Assembly (NCBI GenBank): GCA_960531495.1
Contig: CAUIJY010000075.1
Coordinates: 1,922,001-1,986,000 of the forward strand
Direction: 5' to 3'
DNA: 64,000 bases
DNA from: Zeus faber
Taxonomy: Eukaryota; Chordata; Actinopteri; Zeiformes; Zeidae
Below, piece by piece: positions 26,756 through 36,519 of the stretch (position 1 is its first letter; each line of letters starts with the position of its first letter). The notes beneath the pieces are model-generated. The model ran no database searches. It saw only the letters and a list, made by a program, of their open reading frames with translations, and was not told where the DNA came from. The translations under genes were made by a program, and so were the position numbers.

Positions 26756-29700
26756 ATAGAGCAATGACTGAAGTGTTAACCGTTCCGCCAAATCGACGTT
26801 TAAATCGACTGAAAATGCGTTTTTTCCCACGTGTAGACATTGATGAAAATTATCATAACTCGAAAAATACATTTTATATGGGCCTAAAACTCGTTGACCA
26901 ACAATACTTTAGCTGCACATACTAGTTTATCATTGTATTTAAACTGTCTTTGAGAAAGACTTAAGAAGCACATAATTGTTCCTCATATTAATTAAAGTTA
27001 TATGGTGTACTGCAGCATTCAAAATCATTCACCTACAAAGAGACAATGGTTCGGTGTTTCTCTAATTCAGCTCGACAGCAAATCGTCCAAAGTTCTGAAA
27101 ATGATCATAACTCCACAAATACATGTTAGATGGGCCTAGAACTCTGTGAGAAACACTTAAGAAGCACATAATAGTTCATCATATTAATTAAATTTCTATG
27201 CTGTACTGCAGTATACTGAATCATGCACCTACAAAGAAACAATTGTTCGGTGTTTCTCTAATTCAGCTAGACAGCAAATCGTCCAAAGTTCTGAAAATGA
27301 TCATAACTCGAAAAATACATTTTATAAGGTCCTAAAACTGGCTGACAAACAACACTTTAGCAGCACATACTAGTTTATCATTGTATTTAAACTGTCTGAC
27401 ACTGTCACATAGAGTAATGACTGAAGCGTTTAACCGTTCCACCAAATCGACGTTAAAATCGGCTGAAAATGCATTTTTTCCCACATGTGTAGACTTTGAT
27501 GAAAATGATCAGAACTCGAAAAATACATTTTATATGGGCCTAAAACTGGTTGACAAACAAGACATAAGCAGCACATACAAGTTCATCATTGTATTTAAAC
27601 TGTCTTTGAGAAAGACTTAAGAAGCAAAATAATTGTTCCTCATATTAATTAAAGTTATATGGTGTACTGCAGCATTCTGAATCATTCACCTACAAAGAGA
27701 CAATGGTTCGGTGTTTCTCTAATTCAGCTAGACAGCAAACGGTCCAAAGTTCGGAAAATGATCATAACTCGAAAAATACATTTTATATGGGCCTAAAACT
27801 GGTTGGCAAACAACACATTAGCAGCACATACTAGTTTATCATTGTATTTAAACTGTCTGACACTGTCACATAGAGTAATGACTGAAGTGTTTAACCGTTC
27901 CGCCAAATCGACGTTTAAATCGACTGAAAATGCGTTTTTTCCCACGTGTAGACATTGATGAAAATTATCATAACTCAAAAAATACATTTTATATGGGCCT
28001 AAAACTGGTTGACAAACAAGACTTTAGCTGCACATACTAGTTTATCATTGTATTTAAACTGTCTTTGAGAAAGACTTAAGAAGCACATAATTGTTCCTCA
28101 TATTAATTAAAGTTATATGGTGTACTGCAGCATTCAAAATCATGCACCTACAAAGAGACAATTGTTCGGTGTTTCTCAAATTCAGCTAGACAGCAAATCG
28201 TCCAAAGTTCTGAAAATGATCATAACTCGAAAAATACATTTTATATGGACCTAAAACTGTTTGACAAACAACACTTTAGCAGCACATACTAGTTTATCAT
28301 TGTATTTAAACTGTCTGACACTGTCACATAGAGTAATGACTGAAGCGTTTAACCGTTCCGCCAAATCGACGTTAAAATCGGCTGAAAATGCGTTTTTTCC
28401 CACGTGTAGACTTTGATGAAAATTATCAGAACTCGAAAAATACATTTTATATGGGCCTAAAACTGTTTGACAAACAACACTTTAGCAGCACATACTAGTT
28501 GATCATTGTATTTAAACTGTCTGACACTGTCACATAGAGTAATGACTGAAGCGTTTAACCGTTCCACCAAATCGACGTTAAAATCGGCTTAAAATGCATT
28601 TTTTCCCACGTGTAGACTTTGATGAAAATTATCAGAACTCGAAAAATACATTTTATATGGGCCTAAAACTGGTTGTCAAACAACACTTTAGCAGCACATA
28701 CTAGTTCATCATTGTATTTAAACTGTCTGACACTGTCACATGGAGTAATGACTGAAGCGTTTAACCGATTCGCCTTTTCGACGTTTAAATCGACTGAAAA
28801 TGCGTTTTTTCCCACATGTGTAGACTTTGATGAAAATTATCAGAACTCGAAAAATACATTTTATTCGGGCCTAAAACTGGTTGACAAACAAGACTTTAGC
28901 AGCACATACTAGTTTATCATTGTATTTAAACTGTCTGACACTGTCACATAGAGTAATGACTGAAGCGTTTAACCGTTCCGCCAAATCGACGTTAAAATCG
29001 GCTGAAAATGCGTTTTTTCCCACATGTGTAGACTTTGATGAAAATTATCAGAACTCGAAAAATACATTTTATATGGGCCTAAAACTGGTTGACAAACAAC
29101 ACTTTAGCAGCACATACTAGTTTATCATTGTATTTAAACTGTCTTTGCGAAAGACTTAAGAAGCAAATAATTGTTCCTCATATTAATTAAAGTTATATGG
29201 TGTACTGCAGCATTCTAAATCATGCACCTACAAAGAGGCAATGGTTCAGTGTTTCTCAAATTCAGCTAGACAGCAAATCGTCCAAATTTCTGAAAATGAT
29301 CATAACTCGAAAAATACATTTTATATGGGCCTAAAACTGGTTGACAAACAACACTTTAGCAGCACATACTAGTTCATCATTGTATTTAAACTGTCTGACA
29401 CTGTCACATGGAGTAATGACTTAAGCGTTTAACCGATTCGCCTTTTCGACGTTTAAATCGACTGAAAATGCGTTTTTTCCCACATGTGTAGACTTTGATG
29501 AAAATTATCAGAACTCGAAAAATACATTTTATATGGGCCTAAAACTGGTTGACAAACAAGACTTTAGCAGCACATACTAGTTTATCATTGTATTTAAACT
29601 GTCTTTGAGAAAGACATAAGAAGCACATAATAGTTCCTAATATTCATTAAAGTTATATGGTGTACTGCAGCATTCTAAATCATGCGCCTACAAAGAGACA

Positions 29701-31091
29701 ATGGTTCGGTGTTTCTCTAATTCAGCTAGACAGCAAACGATCCAAAGTTCTGAAAATGATCATAACTCGAAAAATACATTTTATATGGGCCTAAAACTGG
29801 TTGACAAACAACACTTTAGCAGCACATACTAGTTTATCATTGTATTTAAACTGTCTTTGCGAAAGACTTAAGAAGCACATAATTGTTCCTCATATTAATT
29901 AAAGTTATATGGTGTACTGCAGCACTCAAAATCATGCACCTACAAAGAGAAAATTGTTCGGTGTTTCTCTAATTCAGCTCGACAGCAAATCGTCCAAAGT
30001 TCTGAAAATGATCATAACTCGAAAAATACATTTTAAATGGGCCTAAAACTGTTTGAAAAACAACACTTTAGCAGCACATACTAGTTTATCATTGTATTTA
30101 AACTGCCTGACACTGTCACATAGTAATGGCTGAAGCGTTTAACCGATCCGCCTTTTCGACGTTTAAATCGGCTGAAAATGCGTTTTTTCCCACATGTGTA
30201 GACTTTGATGAAAATTATCATAACTCGAAAAATACATTTTATATGGGCCTAAAACTGGTTGACAAACAAGACTTTAGCAGCACATACTAGTTCATCATTG
30301 AATTTAAACTGTCTTTGAGAAAGACTTAAGAAGCAAAATAATTGTTTCTCATATTAATTAAATTTATATGGTGTACTGCAGCATTCTGAATCATTCACCT
30401 ACAACGAGACAATGGTTCGGTGTTTCTCTAATTCAGCTAGACAGCAAATCGTCCAAAATTCTGAAAATGATCATAACTCCACAAATACATGTTAGATGGG
30501 CCTAGAACTCTGTGAGAAACACTTAAGAAGCACATAATAGTTCATCATATTAATTAAATTTCTATGCTGTACTGCAGTATTCTGAATCATGCACCTACAA
30601 AGAGACAATGGTTCGGTGTTTCTCTAATTCAGCTAGACAGCAAATCGTCCAAAGTTCTGAAAATGATCATAACTCGAAAAATACATTTTATATGGGCCTA
30701 AAACTGGTTGACAAACAACACTTTAGCAGCACATACTAGTTTATCATTGTATTTAAACTGTCTGACACTGTCACATAGAGTAATGACTGAAGCGTTTAAC
30801 CGTTCCGCCAAATCGACGTTAAAATCGGCTGAAAATGCGTTTTTTCCCACGTGTAGACTTTGATGAAAATTATCAAACTCGAAAAATACATTTTATATGG
30901 GCCTAAAACTGGTTGACAAACAAGACTTTAGTAGCACATACTAGTTTATCATTGTATTTAAACTGCCTGACACTGTCACAGAGTAATGGCTGAAGCGTTT
31001 AACCGATCCGCCTTTTCGACGTTTAAATCGGCTGAAAATGCGTTTTTTCCCACATGTGATGAAAATTATCATAACTCGAAAAACACATTTT
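26756..31091 (-). repeat. 206-bp satellite, reverse array, part 1
   Basis: Same satellite family in reverse orientation, but a distinct subfamily. It has CGTTCCGCCAAATCGACG or GATTCGCCTTTTCGACG where the forward array has AATTCCCCTTTTCGACG (same strand sense), and a 206-bp rather than 208-bp main unit. Hybrid units of about 252 bp begin like A and switch after AAACTGTC to B-type sequence (TTTGAGAAAGACTTAAGAAGC…). The block is cut at about 31,091 by the LINE insertion. Confidence 0.93.
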
Positions 31092-31214
31092 TTTTTTTAT
31101 TTTTTTTTTTAATATAAAAATACAGAATCATCAACAGTAACAATTATGCCAAGAAAACATTTTTAAACACTTGGGAAATACATGTTTTCCCTTTTTCTCC
31201 CATTCTCTATCCTA
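31092..31214 (-). other. 3' UTR and A-rich tail of the Tx1-type LINE
   Basis: About 120 bp between the ORF2 stop and the satellite, ending in A-runs on the element strand (T-runs at 31,092-31,113 on the plus strand) with an interrupting T. The short 3' UTR with a poly-A-like end is typical of L1/Tx1-type elements and marks the true 3' end of the insertion. Confidence 0.75.
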
Positions 31215-34200
31215 TCAGAATGCGAAGGAGAGAGAGTGGCATTCAGTTTCCTGGAGTAGGGTAGTTTGTTGCATGAATTGGCTTACAAAAAGGTCTTTGT
31301 TTCCTCCATATACCAACGATAGGTGGGCTTTTAGTGAGTTTCCAAAGAGGCTTTGTATGCTTACGTCTCTACCCTCATATAGTGCCAAGTTCCTTCTTGT
31401 CCATGTTGCGCGCCTGGCAAATGCCAGCACAGTGTTTATCAGTAAGTTTTCCGTTGGACTCTTTGTTTTGGGGGGGGGGCCAAACATGTAGGCCCAGTCC
31501 CATGTAAGCCCTGTTAGTCTCCTAAGGCCACAATGTTCCACCAGTAGGCTCTTGACCCTCTCCCTATAGTTCGTGAGGGCCGTGCACCTAAGGAACAGGT
31601 GCTCAATGTCTTCTGCTTCTTCCATGCAGACCGCACACTCCCTCTTGTGCAAGTCTTTGTGTATTTGATGCAGGATGATGCCAGTAAAAATCCTCCTGTG
31701 CCTTATCTTGAAATCCAGGTGGAAGATGGCTGATGTGGCAAAAGGGATTTCCATGTTGTTCCATATATTTCTAATTGAATAGCCAGGAAATATCCTTGAC
31801 CAGGCCTTTTCTGAAGCTGGAATTGTCACAATCTTTGAAATGAGTAATCTATACCAGTCTCTGGTTTTCACTGATTGGATGGTGGGGAATTTTCCTCTAA
31901 GACACAGGAGGAAGTTCAGGGCATCATCCTGCCCCTTGGGTCCTTTCTCTTTGAGCATGCCTCGCCACTCAGGTAGTAGGCTTTGATCAAATTTTTCCCC
32001 GAAAGAGACAATCAGTTTTTCCCTGTATTGCACCTTCCATCTGTCTAATTCCCAAAGTACATTCCCTATATCAAAGTTCCCTTTGTGGTCGGTCACCTGT
32101 CCCACTCTTGTTAGGCCTGCTGCCGTCAAGTGACTGCTGACGAGGTTTCTCCCATTATAGGTGAAGCATGGATTCGAGAGGAAAGGTAACTGCAGCACAT
32201 GCTCTTTTTTACTGCACTCGGGTCTGAGGTGGGGGAGTATCCTTCCCCATGCCTCCAGCACCTCCTGGTAGAAGCCCGGCAGGCCACTGTAGGTTTTTCT
32301 GGGGTAGTGGGTACAGAGATTGTATTTGCTCCTCTCCCCAAACTCCGCCAGGTAGCCTGCGAGTGCGTCCTCCCAGGGATACTGCCTGGTCGAATCCAAG
32401 AATTTCCCTATCAATTTGACCCTCAGTGCGTCTCTTTTGGCACCAATGTCAATCAGCCCTAATCCCCCCTCCCGTTTATAAGCAATTAACGTCCTGTGGG
32501 CGATCATATTTCCCTTACCCTTCCAAAGAAAGGAGGATATCTCACCGTTCAATGAATTTAGTGCCCAATCGGGCAGCTCACAGGTTCCCAAAGCATGATT
32601 AATTTTTGACAGCACTAAGGCATTAGATACTATTGCCTTTCCTTTTAGACTAAGCCCCCTCGCCTTCCACAGGTTCAAGGGACACTGTATTTTAATTATC
32701 ACACTCTTCCATGTTTTATCTCTTGCTTCACTCTCGTCTTTCCCAATGTACACACCCAAGATTTCTCTGCACCCTGTGGTCTCTTTAAGGCCCCATTTGT
32801 TTATCGTTTTTTGATTCTTACCGCAGAACATTATTGCAGATTTTTCTTTATTGATTCTTGCGCCAGAGGCTTTCTCATAGGCCCCTAGGTGTTTGAAGAC
32901 ATGGTCTATGCTGTCACCATCCGAGACCATGATATTAATGTTGTCTGCATATTGGACTATTTTGGTTTTGTTGCCATTTGGCGTTAAGATACCTTTTATA
33001 TTTTTGTCTTTCAGTATTAGGAGTGCGAGGGGTTCTGCGACCAGGGTGTATAGCAGAGCTGAGAGGGGGCATCCCTGTCTCACAGACCTCTCGATCCGAA
33101 TGTCCCTGGTGAGAAGTCCGTTGCATTTCACCCTGCTACTCGCACTTCGATATAACACCTTGATCCAATCGATGAACTTTGCTCCGAAGCCGAACTTTTC
33201 CATTACGGACCAGAGGAACGGATGCTCAACCCTGTCAAAAGCTTTTTCTAGGTCTACTCCAAGCAGCAGGCCCCTCTGCATAGTCATTGTTTTTACTGTA
33301 TCCCTAATTGTATTGATGGAGTCTGTAATATCTCTGCCTGGGATACTGTAAGTTTGCGTATTGCTGATGATTGAGCCTATTACTCCTTTAAGTCTATTAG
33401 CCAGAATTTTTGCCAGAATCTTATAATCTGAATTGAGTAGGCTAATTGGCCTATAGTTTTTCAGTTGGTTCCGGCATCCTTTATTCTTAAATACAATTGT
33501 GATGATACCTTTTGTGAGGGAGTCCGGAGTTGTCTGGTTTACTCTAATACTAGTGTAAAGTTTTAGCAGCAAGGGGGCCAGCTGGGCTTTGAAGCACTGG
33601 TAGAACTCTGTCGAGATTCCGTCTGGGCCTGGGCTTTTGTTCTTATTTAGTCCATCTATTGCCAGTTCTACTTCCGCTAATGTGATTACCGTGTCGCACT
33701 CTTCTTTGTCGATGTGATTTATTTCCCTATCAATACATTCCAGTATTTCTTTAGTTTGTTTTGGATTGGAGCTGTTACTAGTAAAGAGGTTCTCGTAATA
33801 CCTATGTATTTCGTCCAGTATGTCTTCCTGCTCAACTATTATTTCCCCCTTACTATTTTCATTCGGACCCATTCTGGCTTTGTTTTGGTTTTTTTTTTCT
33901 AGGCCAAGGAAAAAAGCTGTACATTTCTCCCCATCTGTGATATTTTTAAATCTACTTCTAACAGCTGCTCCTATGCATCTTTTCTTTTCAAAAGAGTGAA
34001 GTTTAGCTTCATATTCTTCAAATTTTGCACAACTTCTGTCAGGGTCATGGTCAAGTAATGTAATTTCTTTTGCGAGGAGGTCCCTTAATGTTCTCTCCTC
34101 CATTCCTTCCCGCCATCCTTTCTCTTTACTATAATTTATACAGGCTCTCTTAATTCGTCTTTTTACATCGTCCCATGATTTAATGTAGTTTCCTTCTACA

Positions 34201-35009
34201 GCTAATTCATCTGTTATATTGCTCAGTAGATTCCTTATCTTTTTTTTGAAGGTTTGGTCCTCAAGGAGACTGGCATTGAAGCACCAGATGCCCCCACCTC
34301 TGGGCCTTCCATCGTCCCCTAATTGCCAATATAAAGATGCGTGATCGCTCCAGCTATTGAACTCATATTTAATTTTGTTAATGTCTCTGATAATGCTGGA
34401 GGAAGCCAGACAGAGATCGATTCTGGACTGTTTGAGGACCCCCTTTACAATCTGCCTTCTCGAGAAGTCCCGCTTCAAAGGGTTTGAGATTCTCCACATT
34501 TCTACTAGGTTATGGTGATTTATCAAATTCATTAGGGTTGTTCGACTGGCGTCACTCTTGAAGGTATTGTTTACTGACACGTCCATTTTTGTTAGAGCCA
34601 CATTAAAGTCTCCAGTTATTATTACATTGTTTCCGTACCATTTCTTTAATTTAATAAAAAACTGCTTTCTATGATTTTCATTGTTTGGTGCATATATGTT
34701 AATTATTCTATATCGTTGTTTATTAAGTGAAAAATCTACAATTAATACTCTGCCTTGATCGTCTTTGTATATCTCTTCAGCACTCATGCCTGAAGCAATC
34801 TTAGATATGATTGCCACCCCGCATGATCTTGCTGACCCGTGGTTTGAAAATACCTGCTTGTTTCTCTGGTTCGCCACATAGTCGTGATGCTCCTGGTCCC
34901 ACCAAGTTTCTTGCTGGCAGACTACATCCGAGTTCAAAGTTTGCAGTACAGAATCTATTTTCGATTTTGTGCGCAGGCCGTTAGCATTTAGAGAAGTGAA
35001 GCTAATCAT
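31215..35009 (-). CDS. LINE ORF2, endonuclease-reverse transcriptase with YADN active site
   Basis: 1,264 residues from the ATG at 35,009; an upstream GTG extends the frame three codons but is not a plausible start. Function: nicking of target DNA and target-primed reverse transcription. The APE-type endonuclease occupies about 1-235 with SLNANGL, QETWW, YAPN, GDFN (133-136), RIDLCLAS and SDH (221-223), all apparently intact. RT follows with NKSPGPDG (about 457-464), NYRPISLL, YSIPGRD, the first catalytic Asp in GVDLEKAFD (586) and RQGCPLS. The normally invariant YADD box reads YADN at 687-690 (codon AAC, 32,940-32,942), so the second metal-binding Asp is lost. A C-terminal CX2CX8HX4C motif lies near 1,123-1,140. 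Otherwise it is full length and uninterrupted. Predicted RT-dead; the endonuclease may still be competent. Confidence 0.9.
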   Translation of the reverse strand: MISFTSLNANGLRTKSKIDSVLQTLNSDVVCQQETWWDQEHHDYVANQRNKQVFSNHGSARSCGVAIISKIASGMSAEEIYKDDQGRVLIVDFSLNKQRYRIINIYAPNNENHRKQFFIKLKKWYGNNVIITGDFNVALTKMDVSVNNTFKSDASRTTLMNLINHHNLVEMWRISNPLKRDFSRRQIVKGVLKQSRIDLCLASSSIIRDINKIKYEFNSWSDHASLYWQLGDDGRPRGGGIWCFNASLLEDQTFKKKIRNLLSNITDELAVEGNYIKSWDDVKRRIKRACINYSKEKGWREGMEERTLRDLLAKEITLLDHDPDRSCAKFEEYEAKLHSFEKKRCIGAAVRSRFKNITDGEKCTAFFLGLEKKNQNKARMGPNENSKGEIIVEQEDILDEIHRYYENLFTSNSSNPKQTKEILECIDREINHIDKEECDTVITLAEVELAIDGLNKNKSPGPDGISTEFYQCFKAQLAPLLLKLYTSIRVNQTTPDSLTKGIITIVFKNKGCRNQLKNYRPISLLNSDYKILAKILANRLKGVIGSIISNTQTYSIPGRDITDSINTIRDTVKTMTMQRGLLLGVDLEKAFDRVEHPFLWSVMEKFGFGAKFIDWIKVLYRSASSRVKCNGLLTRDIRIERSVRQGCPLSALLYTLVAEPLALLILKDKNIKGILTPNGNKTKIVQYADNINIMVSDGDSIDHVFKHLGAYEKASGARINKEKSAIMFCGKNQKTINKWGLKETTGCREILGVYIGKDESEARDKTWKSVIIKIQCPLNLWKARGLSLKGKAIVSNALVLSKINHALGTCELPDWALNSLNGEISSFLWKGKGNMIAHRTLIAYKREGGLGLIDIGAKRDALRVKLIGKFLDSTRQYPWEDALAGYLAEFGERSKYNLCTHYPRKTYSGLPGFYQEVLEAWGRILPHLRPECSKKEHVLQLPFLSNPCFTYNGRNLVSSHLTAAGLTRVGQVTDHKGNFDIGNVLWELDRWKVQYREKLIVSFGEKFDQSLLPEWRGMLKEKGPKGQDDALNFLLCLRGKFPTIQSVKTRDWYRLLISKIVTIPASEKAWSRIFPGYSIRNIWNNMEIPFATSAIFHLDFKIRHRRIFTGIILHQIHKDLHKRECAVCMEEAEDIEHLFLRCTALTNYRERVKSLLVEHCGLRRLTGLTWDWAYMFGPPPKTKSPTENLLINTVLAFARRATWTRRNLALYEGRDVSIQSLFGNSLKAHLSLVYGGNKDLFVSQFMQQTTLLQETECHSLSFAF

Positions 35010-35046
35010 AAGAGTCACACTGAGAAGAGAGTATGATTTTCGACAT

Positions 35047-36315
35047 TTAGTTATTAACTCTGTCTTTGTTTCTCTTGCTTCTCCTTCTCATCTGCTTTTC
35101 ACTTAGCCTTTTCCCAATTCTGTTCATATGAGACAAGTCTATCTCGGATTCGGCCTCACTTGCACTTGAGATCAGGTTATCAAGAGGCAGTCGCTGGAGG
35201 GGCTGGGACTGAGATGATGACCTATTCATCATTCCCATCTCAGATGCAGGATCTCTGATTTGCTTCAGCAGCAGCGGGGTAGGAGCGGGGGTGGGGCCCA
35301 CTCCCAAGGCTAGCACCTCCCCTCCCACCTCCGCCTTCAGCCTCGCTCCTCGTCTCGCTCCGCTCTCCTCGTCAGAGCCGGAGCTCAGATCTAGCCTCAC
35401 CTCGCTTGCTTGGTTCATACTACCCGCCACTGCAGGTTGAGTTTCATCCCTCACATCCCCCTGCCCCGTCTCAGTCTCCATTTTATTTTCATCCTCGCTA
35501 TGCAGTTCGCCTTGCCTATCGGTTGAAGCGGCCGTCGTCACCAGCGGAGCGCCGCCGTCCTCCTCGCTCTTATTGCAGTCACATTCATTCCAAGTGTTAT
35601 GACACAGGTCACATTTCTTGGCACTTTGGCACTCTCTCGCAAAGTGTCCTTGCAATCCACATTTGCGACAGAAGAACTCCGGACATTCCCGTAGGATATG
35701 TCCAGGCTGTATACAGAGGCGGCAGACCTTTGATTGTCTATCGTGAATGACGCGGAAGTACTCTGGCCCTATGGCAGTGTGAAACTTTGCAGAGTATGGA
35801 AGACTCTGAACTAATTTATTGAATTTTACTCTCATAAACCGTGTACCGTCCGCAATACGGGTTCCTGGCCACATTCTGCGCTTAATCGGCGAGGTGGCCG
35901 ACACGCCCCAACCATGTAGCTTCCCCAGTATTTCGTCGTCAGTAATATAAGCCGGGAGGTTGAGGAAGGAAACGACCATCTCGTCATTCCTCAATTCTCT
36001 GGCTATTATTCTTACCTCTCCAATCTTGAATCCCTCCAGCAGGCGATCTTTCCCTCTTTGGTCACTCATTGTAAGTTCGTATCGTCGATCTCCGGTGGTG
36101 CGGCAAGCTAGTAAACCGCCGCAGAGCTCTCGCACGTTCTTCATCAATTCCGTCGTCGTAATACTTTCCTCCCCTTGCAGTTCCACACAGACTGTAAGCT
36201 CTTTTCCATAGCTTCTGTCTGCTTCGCCGCCACCTTTTGGTGCGTTTGCTTCTTCATTCAGCCGTACGTGATCCATTTTCCCGGTCGCAGAGTTTGTTTC
36301 AATGTGATCGGTCAT
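35047..36315 (-). CDS. LINE ORF1, zinc-knuckle nucleic-acid-binding protein
   Basis: The product is 422 residues from the chosen ATG at 36,315; the frame opens 18 codons further upstream in Pro-rich sequence over the G-run and is less likely to be the start. In L1/Tx1 elements ORF1 coats the element RNA to form the RNP. Residues about 40-190 show mixed alpha/beta sequence consistent with the RRM-like region of Tx1 ORF1 proteins (inference). Two perfect CX2CX4HX4C knuckles lie at about 198-211 and 216-229, and a degenerate third (CDLC…C) at about 235-245. The C-terminal half is acidic and Ser/Ala-rich, ending in a basic patch (KQMRRRSKRNKDR). It is followed after 37 bp by ORF2. No internal stop or frameshift is seen. 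Confidence 0.85.
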   Translation of the reverse strand: MTDHIETNSATGKMDHVRLNEEANAPKGGGEADRSYGKELTVCVELQGEESITTTELMKNVRELCGGLLACRTTGDRRYELTMSDQRGKDRLLEGFKIGEVRIIARELRNDEMVVSFLNLPAYITDDEILGKLHGWGVSATSPIKRRMWPGTRIADGTRFMRVKFNKLVQSLPYSAKFHTAIGPEYFRVIHDRQSKVCRLCIQPGHILRECPEFFCRKCGLQGHFARECQSAKKCDLCHNTWNECDCNKSEEDGGAPLVTTAASTDRQGELHSEDENKMETETGQGDVRDETQPAVAGSMNQASEVRLDLSSGSDEESGARRGARLKAEVGGEVLALGVGPTPAPTPLLLKQIRDPASEMGMMNRSSSQSQPLQRLPLDNLISSASEAESEIDLSHMNRIGKRLSEKQMRRRSKRNKDRVNN

Positions 36316-36519
36316 CGCACACCCGAAGAAAAAGGGTGGTTGGGGTGTGTGGGGGGGGGGACCCCCCACGCACTGAAAACAACCACTGCTGGAGGATCAG
36401 TCACATAAAAATGAAAAAGATTCCGTAAAGACGTTCTGGAGTCCGGAAAAAACTCCCTTCCGTGTTCCACCCGCGGTGTTCCACTTCCTGGTGCTGTCGG
36501 ATGCCAGTCGCGCATGCGC
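36316..36519 (-). promoter_or_regulatory. 5' UTR / presumed internal promoter region of the Tx1-type LINE
   Basis: A 204-bp leader between the satellite junction and the ORF1 ATG. It contains a long G-run next to a C-run (about 36,349-36,367) able to form a hairpin, and a GC-rich 5' end (GCGCATGCGCGACTGG on the element strand). LINEs carry internal promoters here; no specific factor site is claimed. Confidence 0.5.

Larger units (their letters stand above)
31092..36519 (-). mobile_element. Tx1-clade (L1-like) LINE, near full length, in the satellite
   Basis: A 5.4-kb element on the minus strand with a short 5' UTR, ORF1 (zinc-knuckle RNA-binding protein), a 37-bp gap, ORF2 (endonuclease plus RT), a short 3' UTR and an A-rich tail that appears as T-runs at 31,092-31,113. 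Clade assignment rests on ORF2 motifs (SLNANGL, YSIPGRD, DLEKAFDRVEH, RQGCPLSALLY) and the CCHC-type ORF1. Both flanks are the 206-bp satellite. Compared with intact units, the target lacks 13 bp (ATATGGGCCTAAA) and no target-site duplication is seen. Both ORFs are fully open, so the insertion is fairly young, but the RT active site is altered (see ORF2). Confidence 0.92.

Noticed and set aside
32893..33351. 152-codon plus-strand frame across the LINE
   Set aside because: Antisense shadow of the RT domain.
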